57,956 bases of DNA from Chlorokybus atmophyticus (taxonomy: Eukaryota > Streptophyta > Chlorokybophyceae > Chlorokybales > Chlorokybaceae). Location: NCBI GenBank assembly GCA_009103225.1, contig RHPI01001037.1:276716-334671 (forward strand), in the 5' to 3' direction. A program made the translations under genes and the position numbers. This document shows, one piece after another, positions 23,093-33,362 of the stretch; position 1 is the first letter of the stretch, and every line of letters begins with the position of its first letter. Below the pieces are notes generated by a model. The model was not told the origin of the DNA, searched no databases, and worked only from the letters and a program-made list of their open reading frames with translations.

Positions 23093-24200
23093 TGTCTTGT
23101 GGCTCGTGTGGTGTCGTGCGATGGCACTCGCGGGTTCGCCGTCTGCACTTACGGCAGCCATCATTATGGCCTACTGCGGCACATTTAACGACATGACCAA
23201 CGTTGATAAAAATAAAACAAAACCATACCTCGTGGCTCATTATTGGCGTTAGTCGTATGACCTGCTGCTGACATATTCAATGCACGCCCTTTATCATAAC
23301 CACGGGTTGCTGGTTGCGCAGTGTGTTGTGTCGTGCGAGCCTGAGATTGCGGGATACCTGCTATGTGATTATCGTTTATAACTAATACTTATGCTCTCTT
23401 TGTTATAGTGGGTGTATACGTTACAGTGCAACTCATAAGGTTGTGTGCTTACATCTGCTGCTGGGTCTTCTGGGGAGCCCTGCGTCATTGGTGCATGCAT
23501 GGCTTCGTAACCTGCACATAGTGTTGCCACGATCATTATGAGAGCACTCAAGACCAACTGACCAGCAGCATGCATAGTTACACCTTGTGGCTTATTGGGT
23601 ACGTCAACAGGATGTGCGGGCGCTCGATAAGATGTTGTCTTCGGCAACGACCACGAGATATTGATTGTAGCATAATTTGCGGTGCGCGAGGCTGCGAAGT
23701 ACCACCCGTCTCATATCGAAGCTTTTGAGCCTCTTCTTTCGCGCGTCGTGTTTTGGCTTGCCAGCTATTGACTCTGTATCATTTGCTTCGCTCTCGATCT
23801 CGCTTTTAAACTTCGACCATGCGATCATGATATTCGGCCTTGCGCTTGCGATCCGCTTCCGCTAATTCATCTAACACAATATATCACACAATTTCTTATA
23901 ACGCTTTTTTTTGTTTAAAAAAGAGCGTTACACAACATACCTGTTGTTGTATGCTGTGATATCAGGTGTTGCTTATGTTGTTGTTATTGCTTTTGTTTTT
24001 ATTAAGGTTGTTGTTGTGTTTAAGCACAGCAAGTTGATCTCTCATTTTAGTAACGATATCTTTCATATCAGCCAAGCAAGTTTCCACAAAAGCATAAATG
24101 AAGATCGCGCTCCTCCGCTCTCTTCTTTCTGGCAACATAGACCGCCATCAGCGACGCTTGAGGGGTTGACATCCCCTCGTTTGGCGGTAAGATAATGTGA

Positions 24201-25162
24201 TGCCCCAAGTGTGCTGCGAATATTGAAATCATGCGCATTGCATTTTTAGGTACCCTCAGAGCGTTAGTCGCACATCGCTGTATATAACATCAGCGAACGC
24301 CACCGCGCAGAAGACGAAACCGGCCTGCAGTCATCTTCCAACGACGCAGATAGTGATGCGCAGCTGGGGGAGGGGGCCGAGGTGGGGGGAGAAAGGCCAG
24401 TTAATGTAAATTCGTATCTGTAGCAACAGGCCCCTCTGCATTAGATGAGACTTTTTATCACGCTCTTTTTTTGTAGTAACACTGTTATCGGCATGAGACT
24501 TATGTCTCATGCCGCTACCAGCCGCATGGTGGCGCTGCTATCGCAGCGACCACCATAGGCAGCGGATTTTTTGCTTTGACAGCCGCCACGGCAGCGGCGG
24601 CGGCTGTAGCATTGGCTGGTGGTGATGTTGGGGTAGGGAATTAAGGGAGGAGGGGCACTCCCCCCTTACATTGGTATCGGCACACGGGCTGCAAGGGGCC
24701 TGTGGGAGGGGCGGCGGCAGGCGACATGCATTGTGGGGGCGGCGGCATGCGGCAGCGGCGACGACAGCAACTAGTTGTAGTTATCAATTAGTGTTTTGAT
24801 AACTGTTGTGGTTCAACGCTGCTGGTGCCTAGCCTAGCCTAGCCTAGCATGCCATGCCAATCCATGCCATGCCATGCCATGCCATACCTGCATTTCCTGA
24901 TCTTGTTTATTATTATGGGAAGGGAGGCGACCATCCAGGCCCCTCCCTCCGATATAGATTGCAAGATACAACATAGTGATCATATAAAATTATACTGTGT
25001 GTTGTGTGCTAGCCACCACATGGACTCGTGGTGGTGTTAGGGTTCTTATCTATTTTCGATAATTTCCTTGGGGGCAGTGCGGTGGCAACATCGACTGCCT
25101 CGTTATCGCCAGTAAGCGCGATGCGGCTGATAGAGCTTCTTCGAAGCAGTTGACGTTAAACT
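24201..25162. other. unassigned region with hairpins and short tandem repeats
   Basis: No gene recognised. Hairpins: 24,489-24,514 (11-bp perfect arms, loop TTAT) and 24,524-24,556 (ATGGTGG/CCACCAT with inner GCTGC/GCAGC). Short tandem repeats: CCTAG and ATGCC units at 24,827-24,888. Confidence 0.6.
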
Positions 25163-25250
25163 CTTGACTCACAATTCGACAACATCAGCCTGTAGAGTCA
25201 TTCCGACGACATTTCGGTACCCCGAGTGTACATTATAATTGTGAGTCAAG
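25163..25250. repeat. 88-bp segment with 14-bp perfect terminal inverted repeats
   Basis: CTTGACTCACAATT at 25,163-25,176 is the exact reverse complement of 25,237-25,250. Size resembles a tiny foldback or MITE. No target duplication could be assigned. Confidence 0.55.
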
Positions 25251-25448
25251 CTGACTTGTACAAAGTTAAATCTTTAAGCAGCCATAGCTTGTGAACCATC
25301 GCATGCATTTGCATACAGCTTATTCCAAAGTGCTTACCTAGTTAGGAGGTGTTGTTGTTGGGAGAGCTCTTTTTTAGGCTGTATACTCAACATAAACCCC
25401 TCAAAACTTGACGAGACAAAAGCACGAAGATTTGCCACTTTTTGCAAT

Positions 25449-25452
<4 letters not shown>

Positions 25453-25494
<42 letters not shown>

Positions 25495-25530
25495 TTGCAA
25501 TGCACAATATATATATATATATATATAGTA
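25453..25530. repeat. two (TA)n tracts with a repeated flank
   Basis: Two TA tracts separated by 'ttttttgcaatgcac', which also precedes the first tract, so a roughly 50-bp unit is duplicated. ORFs of alternating Tyr-Ile here are artefacts. Confidence 0.85.
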
Positions 25531-25831
25531 CACTTGCTAAAGGTAAAAATCCTTGGGCAGATGGCTGATAAAAGAGAGGGAGGTGAGAAGTACTTTGCCG
25601 TCCCGGACTTATCGTCGTAATATAAGCCATTGTGTGATGACAAAGTGAGAAACTCCAATACACGAGAGAGCTACAAGCTCACTAAGAGTGACAAGAAGGA
25701 AGATGAGCACGATAGCGAAGCTTTTCCCAACTATCTACTCGGAGTGGACCAGTTTTAACAAACACGTAAAGTGTCATCGGCAGGGCTATTGAGAAGTATG
25801 CCTTAGAGCATAAGGCTCTACTTGACACCCA

Positions 25832-26116
25832 TGTTCAAGGTACTTGTTTAGGCGCCTTAGTTAAACATCTACGATCATCACCTTGACAGTTATGCTCAGC
25901 TGCCGTTATGGCAGTTATAGTCCACTTTGATCAACAATGACATTGACCATTGACTTTGACTTGTGTTTACTAGTGTTGACTTCGGCTAGGGTTGACTAAT
26001 GTCAACTAGCACTTACTAGTGTACTATATAAGACACTATAAAGTTGTGCAATACAGCTAGATTCACTTTCACACACACCAATGCTTTTGCATTGTTGCTA
26101 TCGTGCAGTCTCAATA
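25832..26116 (+). repeat. E3 5' LTR
   Basis: Begins TGTTCAAGGTACTTG and a GGCGCC block (compare LTR-A TGTTGAAAGTACATG and GGCGGCGCC) and ends 'gtctcaata', a decayed CTCAACA. TTGAC repeats precede TATATAAG near 26,023. It is diverged from LTR-A but of the same plan. Confidence 0.7.
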
Positions 26117-26129
26117 GGTTATGGGCCCA
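26117..26129 (+). promoter_or_regulatory. copia-type tRNA-iMet primer-binding site
   Basis: GGTTATGGGCCCA follows the LTR directly. It is complementary to the anticodon arm of initiator tRNA-Met and matches the half-tRNA primer site of Drosophila copia. E2 has the same site and E1 a close variant. Confidence 0.8.
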
Positions 26130-26186
26130 CACTAGAGCTAGCATAGCATACACGAGTTGATATAGCTTGGGGAGGCGCCATCCTCA

Positions 26187-26943
26187 TTGCAAACTTGCAA
26201 GGGAAGCATAGCGACCAGCTATGACAAGGTCAACATTGAGCCACTAGACCTCAACAACAATGGGACATGGAGCATCCGGATGCAAATGCTACTCATGCAC
26301 AACAACCTATGGTTGGTGGTGGATCCCGAACAGAGCACTCCCTACATGGCGGACGCGGACGTCGAGGAAAAATCCAATTAGGCACTTGCGTTGCTAGGAT
26401 TGAATGTTATACAGCATCACTTAGTTAGCCCTTATTGTAAGACTGCTAAAGAGTTGTGGCAGAGTCTTGCAGATGTGTATACAGCCAAGAACACTGCAGG
26501 AAGTTGCAATCGAGGAAGCAATTGAATGCTTTCTAGGTTTTGCTGAACCTGTCCTCAAGTCCATCTCGCAAGCTAGGCAGTTGTGGGATGACTTGCTCGC
26601 AATTAGTTTAACAGTGAAGGAGGTGGAGGTCGTTTAGGCAATCCTCGCTGGCCTACCAAAGGAGTACAAGATGACTGTTACCATTATGGAGTCATCAAAT
26701 GAGGAGCTCACCCTTGAAGCGGTTACCCCACGCCTATTACAAGTCAAAAAATGGGCATCCACTTCACGCCATACTGAGGCTAAAGCTGTAGCATTGGTGG
26801 CACAATCCAATTGACGCCCCGGCAACAACAGTGGTGGTGGGAAGAAGGAGACGCGTGCTTGCCACTAGTGCAACAAGAAGGGACATTTGAAGAAGAATTG
26901 TCGAAAGTGGAAGCGCGATTAGCAACAAAAACAAGGTTATGAC
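26187..26943 (+). pseudogene. copia gag of E3
   Basis: It opens near 26,190 with 'L-D-L-N-N-N-G-T-W-S-I-R-M-Q-M-L-L', the copia gag start, then T-A-K-E-L-W, Q-L-W-D-D-L-L-A-I, A-I-L-A-G-L-P-K-E-Y, and a knuckle C-H-(TAG)-C-N-K-K-G-H-L-K-K-N-C near 26,861-26,900. In-frame stops: TAG at about 26,379, 26,637 and 26,866, TGA near 26,812, plus at least one frameshift near 26,500. It packages element RNA in the family. Confidence 0.78.
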
Positions 26944-28878
26944 ATGCAGGCTGTAGCACTTGCTGCCAGCACAACTGCTATCGAGAGCACTTGGTTGTTT
27001 GATTCCGCGTGCACACATACGACCCCACGCAGATATGGATCTCAAAAATATCATGCTCGGATCGATGCTGCTGGTGTGAAAGTGAGCTTTGGCAACAAGC
27101 TACACTTGCAAGCTGTGGGAGTAGGCACCATCATCCCACACACTGTGGTGGCGGGTAATACACATAAAGTGGCCTTGCAAAAGGTAATCTACGTGCCGGG
27201 ACTAGCCTCCAACCTAGTCCTTGTTAGAAGAGCTACAATTGGGGGCGCCCAGGTTGACTAAACTGCCAAGAGGGGTCGAGTCGAAATGAACAACATTGTT
27301 GTTGCAAAGGCACATTGCGGGAGAGTATGTACTGCATCACATTGGATCGGCACCATGCGTTGTTCGCAACAATCACTGCGTCGGCTACAGCTCATCTCTA
27401 GCATCGATGGTTAGGACATCTGTGGTGGGACAACCTGGTAAGACTAGTTGCTGAGACCGTTATGAAGGGAATTGGCAACAAGGAGGAGGACATCAAGGCA
27501 GCAAAAGGTGGTTTGCAAGTGTGTAAACGTGCATATTAAGCAAGATGTCTAGGCAGCCTTTTCCTACCTCTACCCGCGCCACTTCAGCACCCATATTGCT
27601 TGTCCACATGAAAGTGTGCGGTCCCATGCCAGTCGCGTCCAATGGAAGAGGGTGGTATGTTGCCACTTGTTTGGATGACTTCATCAAGTTATCAGCCATG
27701 ATTCCATTTCCTGCCAAGTCGAAGGTTGCTGCTATTATGAAGAGGAAGGTCACCTTATTTGCAACACAAGCAAGGATAAATGTATTGGCATTTAGGCGTG
27801 ATGGTAGTTTTGAATACCTGAACCAAACCACGGAGAACTACTTGGAGGAGCACGGCATCAAGCATAAAACCATGGCACCTTACACACTTAAGCAAAACGG
27901 TGCTGCTGAGCGCCTCAACCGCACACTTGTGGAGCATATGCGTGCCATGCTTACCGATGCAGAGCTTGCCAAAGCCTTTTGGGCTGAGGCCTTTGTTACG
28001 AATAATTACATTCGCAACAGGTCACCTACAAGTAACAAAGCCGAAACCCTGTGGGAGTTGTTCTAAGGTGAGAAGCCTGATGCGACGCACATGCGTGTGT
28101 TTGGAGCTAAGGCGCTTGTGCACATCCCCAAACACCTGAAAAGAAAGCTTGCGAACGTGCAGAAAACCGGCGTTTTTGTGGGTCAGAAGCCTAACTCCAA
28201 GGCATATAGGATCGTGCTTATAGGTGGCAATAATGTGGTTTGAAGGGATTTTGCTTTCGACGAGAAGTTAGGAAGAAGCCAACAACACCTTCAACACTTG
28301 GAGAATGACATAGCAGAGCCTGAGGTTAGCATTGCACCAATGGACATGGTTGTTCTCGAGGAGGTCATTCTTGTAGAGGTTGTTCCTGGCATTGCACCAC
28401 ACCATGAGGTGAAAGAAGTTGCACCCACGGAACAATTGGATAGGCGCTACCCTGCGAGACACAAAGCGCCACCGCACTTACTGCAGCGTATTTAGTCTCT
28501 AAGCGCTGCAACCAGCGAAGAGAAAGAGCCGACCATCTATTATGTGGCCACCACAGCTCCGGATGCCGCGTTGTGGCGCAAGGCCATGGATGAGGAGATT
28601 GCTTCGCTACACGCCAGTAAGACTTAAATACCTGAGCAGGTTCTATAAGGCGTCAAGCACTTGACAGGTATAGGCCTATACCTGTCAAGTGGGTGTACAA
28701 CATCAAGCGCGACGACCAGGGCAACATTGAGCGCAATAAGGCGCGACTTGTAGCAAGTGGCTTCCTTCAAAAGGAGGGAGTTGACTACAAGGAGGTAGTT
28801 GCACCTGCTAGCAACCACACAACCTTCAGGGCACTACTCGTCAAGGTTGCTGTGGAGGACTTGGAGCTGCACTACCTC
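26944..28878 (+). pseudogene. copia protease-integrase-RT (5' part) of E3
   Basis: Protease: W-L-F-D-S-A-C-T-H near 26,991, where copia has D-S-G/A. Integrase: H-R-W-L-G-H, then a frameshift near 27,545, L-V-H-M-K-V-C-G-P-M, L-D-D, and E-H-G-I-K-H with Q-N-G-A-A-E-R-L-N-R-T at about 27,890-27,925. After T-H-M-R-V-F-G comes the RT start, [23 protein letters not shown]. Stops TAA, TAG and TGA occur in frame (for example 28,063, 28,241, 28,493, 28,625). The frame is lost at 28,878, where foreign DNA begins. Confidence 0.82.
28858..28878 (+). repeat. left copy of a 21-bp duplication
   Basis: Identical to 31,733-31,753 (starts GACTTGGAGCTG). It encodes D-L-E-L-H-Y-L of the copia RT and flanks the inserted DIRS/PAT-like fragment. 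Confidence 0.92.
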
Positions 28879-29659
28879 ATATATATGGCAATACCCGGAT
28901 GCCTTGCACACGCCAGCGTCGCACCAACTGCTTTATCACCTTCGTAAGCACGAAGCACGCCGTGCTCAAGCCGAATGGCAACGAGCAGAAGTTGTACGCT
29001 TTGCCCGCAAGTGAGAACCCCAGGTAGCCCCATAAGGCGGGGTGAATGTCCACATGATGATATCCGGACTTTAAGTCCGTTGAGAACAACCAGTCCTCAC
29101 GTTGCAGCAAGTCTGGAATGCTGCGCACATCCTTATACTTGAATGGCGTGTTCACCAAGAAGGAGTTAACATAGCGCAAGTCCATAATGAGGCGCAACTT
29201 GCGGCCATCATCCACCACATTGAGTGGGCTCACCACGAGGGGGGGTGTCACACACTCTTGTGCAGCCCCACTATGCACCAAGTTGGCAATGGCCGCTGCA
29301 GTGAAGTCCGAAAACTCATGTACACCCTTATGGTTGGTGAACGCCCATTCGGGGGGTGGGTCAGCCGCCCATGGTAGCTTGTACCCGTACTCCACCCAGG
29401 ACAGGACCATAGTAGACTCGCAGAATTGCTGCCATGCGGGCAAGGCCTCCCGTAAGCGGTGCCTTATATAAGGACCTTCCACAATCAAGTTGCTAGGTGC
29501 GCGTGCAAACTCATGGTGTTTCATCCAATCCTCCACCAACTCCGACTCAATGGAAGTGTAGTAAAGGGCCACAGTGCACACTGCCTTCGTTTCCGGCCCC
29601 CGCATGTGCAACAAGTGAGTGCAAGCACTCCCACTTTGTAACGGGCATAACTTTTGCAA
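28879..29659 (-). pseudogene. DIRS/PAT-type reverse transcriptase, truncated
   Basis: Visible motifs: P-L-N-V-V-D-D-G-R-K-L-R-L-I-M-D-L-R, S-T-D-L-K-S-G-Y-H-H-V (catalytic Asp of motif A), G-Y-L-G-F-S, F-C-S-L-P-F-G-L-S-T-A, then [13 protein letters not shown]. The two catalytic Asp of motif C are absent because the fragment ends there. The frame is open for 260 codons, so the insertion is relatively young or was selected until recently. The protein would make cDNA in a YR-retrotransposon, which integrates through a circular intermediate and tyrosine recombinase. Confidence 0.82.
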
Positions 29660-29988
29660 ACGATGTCCAATTAGGACGTTTAAGGTGTCAAAAGAAAGCG
29701 TTTCTCAGCGCTCAAACCCAATAGCGGCCCGGTCCAAATAATAGGAATTTGCATCTAGCCGAGGCCGCAAACGAAAGTTATAAGCCAAATAATGTGCAAC
29801 CATAGCAAACCGCGTTTAATTTCACGTTCCTTGGCTCTGCACAAGCGTCGCTGTGCCACAATAATGAACTCAAAGTTTCATGCCATTCAGAGGTCATCTG
29901 AGACCTTAACAAGAAATTATAGGCACTACATGGGCACAAGTGTACAGCTACAAGGCTGTCACATCATCTACAGAGCTATGCTACCAAA

Positions 29989-30426
29989 CTAATGGCCGCC
30001 ACGGCCTGCAGAGGGCTTACGGCAATAGGCACGCAGGTGCCCTGGCTCCCTGCAATTGTAGCAAGTGCGGGAGTCACGTTGACACCCAGTGGAAGCGGCC
30101 TGAGACTGCATAGGAGCGGTCCTGTAACTGGTATGCCCCGCACCAGATGCTTTAGACCCAGAGTAGCGGGGGGGGTACTGGCCCCGCCCCTTGTTGGGAT
30201 GGTAGGCAGGCTTTGCCTTGGGCTTGGGCTGCGCCGCAGCCACGTCCTTCAACGCCTTCTTCAGGCGCTTTGCCTCATCATCATCCACGGCGAGGGGGTT
30301 GCGCACCAGCTCGTCCACGACCTTCCAGTCATGCTTGTTGGCCACTTCCACATAGTGGAATTGCTTACACACCTCATCCAATGCTGCGCATAGAGCACAT
30401 ATGAGCAACACGCGTTGCATGTTCAT
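29989..30426 (-). pseudogene. gag C-terminal part with CCHC knuckle
   Basis: 145 codons with a helical start, a Lys/Pro/Ala-rich basic linker (K-P-K-A-K-P), then C-Y-N-C-R-E-P-G-H-L-R-A-Y-C. The knuckle is intact. It belongs to the same element as the downstream RT. The start codon given is only the first ATG in the frame; it should be continuous with the N-terminal part, but the link between 30,430 and 30,917 is broken. Confidence 0.75.
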
Positions 30427-30917
30427 ACGGGCTCAAAGCCACCGGGTCTAGCGCCAAGCGCACCCCTATTCCATTCCCGTACCTATTATGTACATATGCG
30501 CATGCAAATGCAGATGTTGTGCCCTATTGTGCTCGTTCCCTTGCTATGGGGTAGTCATAATGTGAATACAGGGGTGAACATACAATGGTGTTAAGTGCGG
30601 GCCCCTCCCCCCCGTCCGGACATGGGGGGAGGAGGGATGCGGAACACATGTAACTAATGGAATAACTGTGCATCTATATAGATATCGGGCTGGCGCCTTC
30701 AAAAGGCCCATGATACACGCATGTGCAAGTGTGCGTGGGCTAAGTCCGCACCCACATGATGATTTGCCAATATGCGCGTGCGTATGATGATGCACAACAA
30801 AGAATGAGCCCACCTTTCATGTTCTCCTTGCGGCCTTTAGCGAAGTGGGGGTCCTCGGCGAGGTGAGCGGGCACACGATCGAAAGAGGATGCTGCCGAGC
30901 CGACATGAGCCGCAACC

Positions 30918-31541
30918 TCAAGGTGTTGTTGCACCCGCTTCTTCAAGTTTTCCTTCCAAGGTAACGGGCTCGCTGAAGCGGGTGGCCATGGCTCCCACTC
31001 GAGCATTGGGGTTGGTGGAGTCGCCGTTGTCACGATGAAGGATGCTCACAAGTAGGGGGTGGTTGGGCTCGTCAACGGGCTCATCACGAGGGATGGCGGG
31101 CGCCTTCCCACGCTTGAGGCGCATGTTCTCCGCCTCCAACTCCTCCAACCTCCGTGCCATTGCCTCCGTGGGTATCATGAACGGGGTAGAAGCGTTGGAG
31201 AACGGGCTTGCCTCCCTCTTCCTACGCTTGTAGGTGACGAAGGGCGGGTCCTCGTCGTCCTCATCCTCCTCACCACCACCATCACCTTTCTTGTTTACCT
31301 CCTCCTCTCCCCTCCCCACGGGGGGGCGCACCTCTCCCTCCTCCCTCGCCGCTCGCCTCTCCTCCTCCTCACTCAAGGTGTGGCGACGCGGACTCTTAGC
31401 CCGCGACAAGCGATTGGCGGCTAGCAACGCCGCCGCGGCCGTAGCCGCCACCTCTTCTCCATCATCTTGGGCACGCGCTTGTGATCGTGTAACCATGGTG
31501 GAGGTCCTCCTCCGTCCACACCTCCTCACCACACTCGCCAC
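30918..31541 (-). pseudogene. gag N-terminal part, coiled coil
   Basis: 207 codons. The likely true start is the internal ATG at 31,496 (M-V-T-R-S-Q-A-R-A). The sequence is Ala-rich, then very acidic (G-G-E-E-D-E-D-D-E-D-P-P-F), then a coiled coil (A-R-R-L-E-E-L-E-A-E-N-M-R-L). The paralogue at 1-1132 carries a decayed version. It is probably the assembly domain of gag. Confidence 0.65.
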
Positions 31542-31732
31542 CTACGCCAAGGATGGCGCCGCCGTGCTAGGGTTTCAAGCGACTAGATAAGGAGCTTGTG
31601 ACTCACAACTCACGTCTAGTGAGTGCTTGTGCCCTCAAGTGCCCAAGGCACTAGGGGCACAAGAGTCTCATAACTCATTAACGAGTTCTTGAGTTCATGG
31701 GCGCGCATTTCATGCGCTTCATGAACTCATAT

Positions 31733-31753
31733 GACTTGGAGCTGCACTACCTC
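31733..31753 (+). repeat. right copy of the 21-bp duplication
   Basis: Exact repeat of 28,858-28,878. The copia reading frame (D-L-E-L-H-Y-L then D-V-K-T-A-F) resumes here. Confidence 0.92.
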
Positions 31754-32175
31754 GACGTAAAGACTGCCTTTGATTATGGAAATTTGGACAAGCAGATCTT
31801 CGTGCAATAGCCTTAAGGGTACGAGGAGGGAGCCTCGGGTAAGGCATGCTTGCTGCACAAAGCTTTATATGAGCTTAGGCAAGTGCCGTGAGTTGGGCAT
31901 ATTCGGCTCAACAAGGAGCTGAAGAAGATGGGCGTATTGTAGTCTACATCAGTCTTAGGGCTCTTCATTCGTAAAGACGGACAGGTTTGGCTATTTGTGT
32001 ATGTGAACAATATCGTCTTGGCATCTGCAAGTGTTTTAACACTACAGCAGATCAACGTGACATTGCATTCGAGATTCGCGATCGTGGAGATGCACACTTG
32101 TTCCCCCACCATGAGCTGTGTGTTGCATATAACTTGTGTGTGAGTTAGCATCCACGCCTGAGTGGTGATTGTCAA
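31754..32175 (+). pseudogene. copia RT (3' part) of E3
   Basis: Continues the copia RT: L-D-V-K-T-A-F, then F-V-Q-(TAG)-P-(TAA)-G-Y-E-E-G, L-Y-E-L-R-Q-V-P, G-V-L-(TAG)-S, and Y-V-N-N where the family has the catalytic Y-V-D-D (codons at 32,000-32,011). Both catalytic Asp are thus Asn. A TGA stands at the R of the Q-A-P-R motif (CGA to TGA). Confidence 0.8.
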
Positions 32176-32397
32176 GCAGTGCTAGGCAGCATTAAGACGC
32201 CCAAATGGGGAGCACATTGCTATTGCTGAGTTGCTTATACCATTTGATGCACCCATCGAATGGACGAGATAAACAGATGATGGTGCTTTAATAACAGTAG
32301 GAGCCCTGTACCAATTTTTGGTGGAAGGCTATGGTGGCACCCGGATACTAAAGCTCGTAACAAACTCAGCAAGTTGCATCAGAATGGTTGGGCTTCA

Positions 32398-32892
32398 TGT
32401 TAAGAACTAGTGTGCGTGTATGCGCCCTACCTCATACATGTGCTAGCACTAGGGGAACAACAAGTGCAATAGCATGTCAACAACAAAGAGAAGTATGTTC
32501 CAATTGTAGTTCCACCTGTATGCGCCATATACAGTGACTCATATACTAAGCTAGTCAACACCAGAAAAGACTAGTCAACCCTGGTAAAAGTCAACTCTAG
32601 TCAACACTAGTCAATGGTCAAAGTCAACCCTAGTAAACACTAGTCAATGGTCAAAGTCAACCCTAGTCAACCCTAGTCAATGGTCAAAGTCAAAGTTGAC
32701 CATAACTCTTGTAACTCCCGTAACTCCTATTGATTGTAACTCCCATTGCATAACCGCTGCACATGGTCCAAGTATCATCAACAAGCTAACTGTACTTTAA
32801 TCATACTATACTAGCAAACCTCATATGCTTAACCTGCAACATGTACTATAAGCATACTATACTAGCAAGCCTCATATGCTTATCCTTCAACA
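32398..32892 (-). repeat. solo LTR, LTR-B family
   Basis: 495 bp; + strand starts TGTTAAGAACTAGTGTGCG and ends CTTATCCTTCAACA, the reverse of LTR-B. It has two 51-bp sub-repeats and several GTCAA units. The flanks CTTCA and CTTTA may be a target duplication with one change. It separates the copia and gypsy remnants. Confidence 0.85.
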
Positions 32893-32919
32893 CTTTAGAG
32901 TATCCAAAAGTTGTAGCCA

Positions 32920-33362
32920 TTGGTGGGTCGCGTCAACAGTGGCCTGATGCCTAAGGACAAGATCGAGCAGCTTGAGTTGCACAAGCGCGGCTTTGATGCG
33001 CGTGTGCGCAATCAGCTGCAATACAACACAGCAACGGGACTGCTTTGGGTGCCTGTTGACTTGGCCATATTGCAAAAGCTGAGTGCATACATATATGATG
33101 ACGACATGGCAACGCATGTTAAATAATATGTAGAAGCTGCGGCCAAGCCGTAGTGTGTGGGAGGCAAGCATTGCCATCAGTCGAGTATACATGCGGCACC
33201 GTAGGACTTATACGCCCCCCCACTGGTGCTACAACTGCTATGGGTGGTGTCGCGCCTGCTGCGGCTCGCAGCTGGTTTATGTGCCGTCAGCCGGGCCACA
33301 TTGTGAATTATTATTATTCCTGCTCAAACAACGCGAAAGGCAAGGCCAAGAAAGCTAATTAG
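32920..33362 (+). pseudogene. gypsy gag C-terminal remnant
   Basis: Begins V-G-R-V-N-S-G-L and continues with R-V-R-N-Q-L-Q-Y, then a partial knuckle M-C-R-Q-P-G-H-I-V-N-Y-Y near 33,280-33,310, where the last Cys is lost. The N-terminus is missing because LTR-B cuts it. Confidence 0.6.

Larger units (their letters stand above)
17860..24200 (-). pseudogene. multi-exon transposon-type gene ending in a Ulp1 protease
   Basis: A row of short minus-strand coding segments, separated by GT-AG gaps of about 80 bp, spans this region. From 5' to 3': basic and coiled segments (24,195-23,604; K-x-M-R-D-Q-L type), an LTR-B insertion (22,699-23,092), a central segment at 22,268-21,771 with W-L-R-N-Y-A-V and later A-L-H-V-F-V-V-N-A-N-C-Q, a helical segment near 20,900-20,650, a duplicated cysteine-rich exon (20,400-20,041), and a C48 protease (18,560-17,865). 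The A-L-H-x-F-x-x-N-A-x-C-Q stretch is reminiscent of KDZ-type (Kyakuja-Dileera-Zisupton) transposases, but that is a weak resemblance. In-frame stops (for example TAG near 20,835, TGA near 17,850) and the LTR suggest it is dead. Exon borders are not fully resolved. Confidence 0.5.
28879..31732 (-). mobile_element. 3'-truncated DIRS/PAT-like retroelement fragment
   Basis: In its own orientation it holds the terminal sequence (31,732-31,583), leader, gag (N-part 31,541-30,918, C-part 30,426-29,989), and RT up to the catalytic motif. The fragment stops exactly after Y-I of the expected Y-x-D-D, where the copia sequence resumes. RNase H, tyrosine recombinase and 3' split repeats are missing. The RT has Y-H-H-V, Y-L-G-F-S and L-P-F-G-L-S-T-A, typical of DIRS-order RTs. 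It is bounded by 21-bp copies of the target. DIRS elements normally make no target duplication, so this looks like a repair-type or template-switch insertion. Confidence 0.78.
25832..32397 (+). mobile_element. copia LTR retrotransposon E3, broken and interrupted
   Basis: The order is LTR (25,832-26,116), primer site, gag, protease, integrase and RT, the canonical Ty1/copia order with integrase before RT. Coding sequence is split by a foreign 2.85-kb DIRS/PAT-like fragment at 28,879-31,732, then continues with RT to about 32,170. RNase H is very degraded and no 3' LTR is seen before the LTR-B at 32,398. Many in-frame stops and several frameshifts make it non-functional. It is the kind of autonomous partner that E1 and E2 would need, although this copy is dead. 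Confidence 0.85.

Noticed and set aside
25334-25663. ORFs with long Tyr-Ile repeats
   Set aside because: They are translations of (TA)n microsatellites; the same applies at 41,690-41,720.
29989-30393. Plus-strand ORF of 133 codons
   Set aside because: It is antisense to the gag C-terminal part, whose CCHC knuckle shows the true strand.
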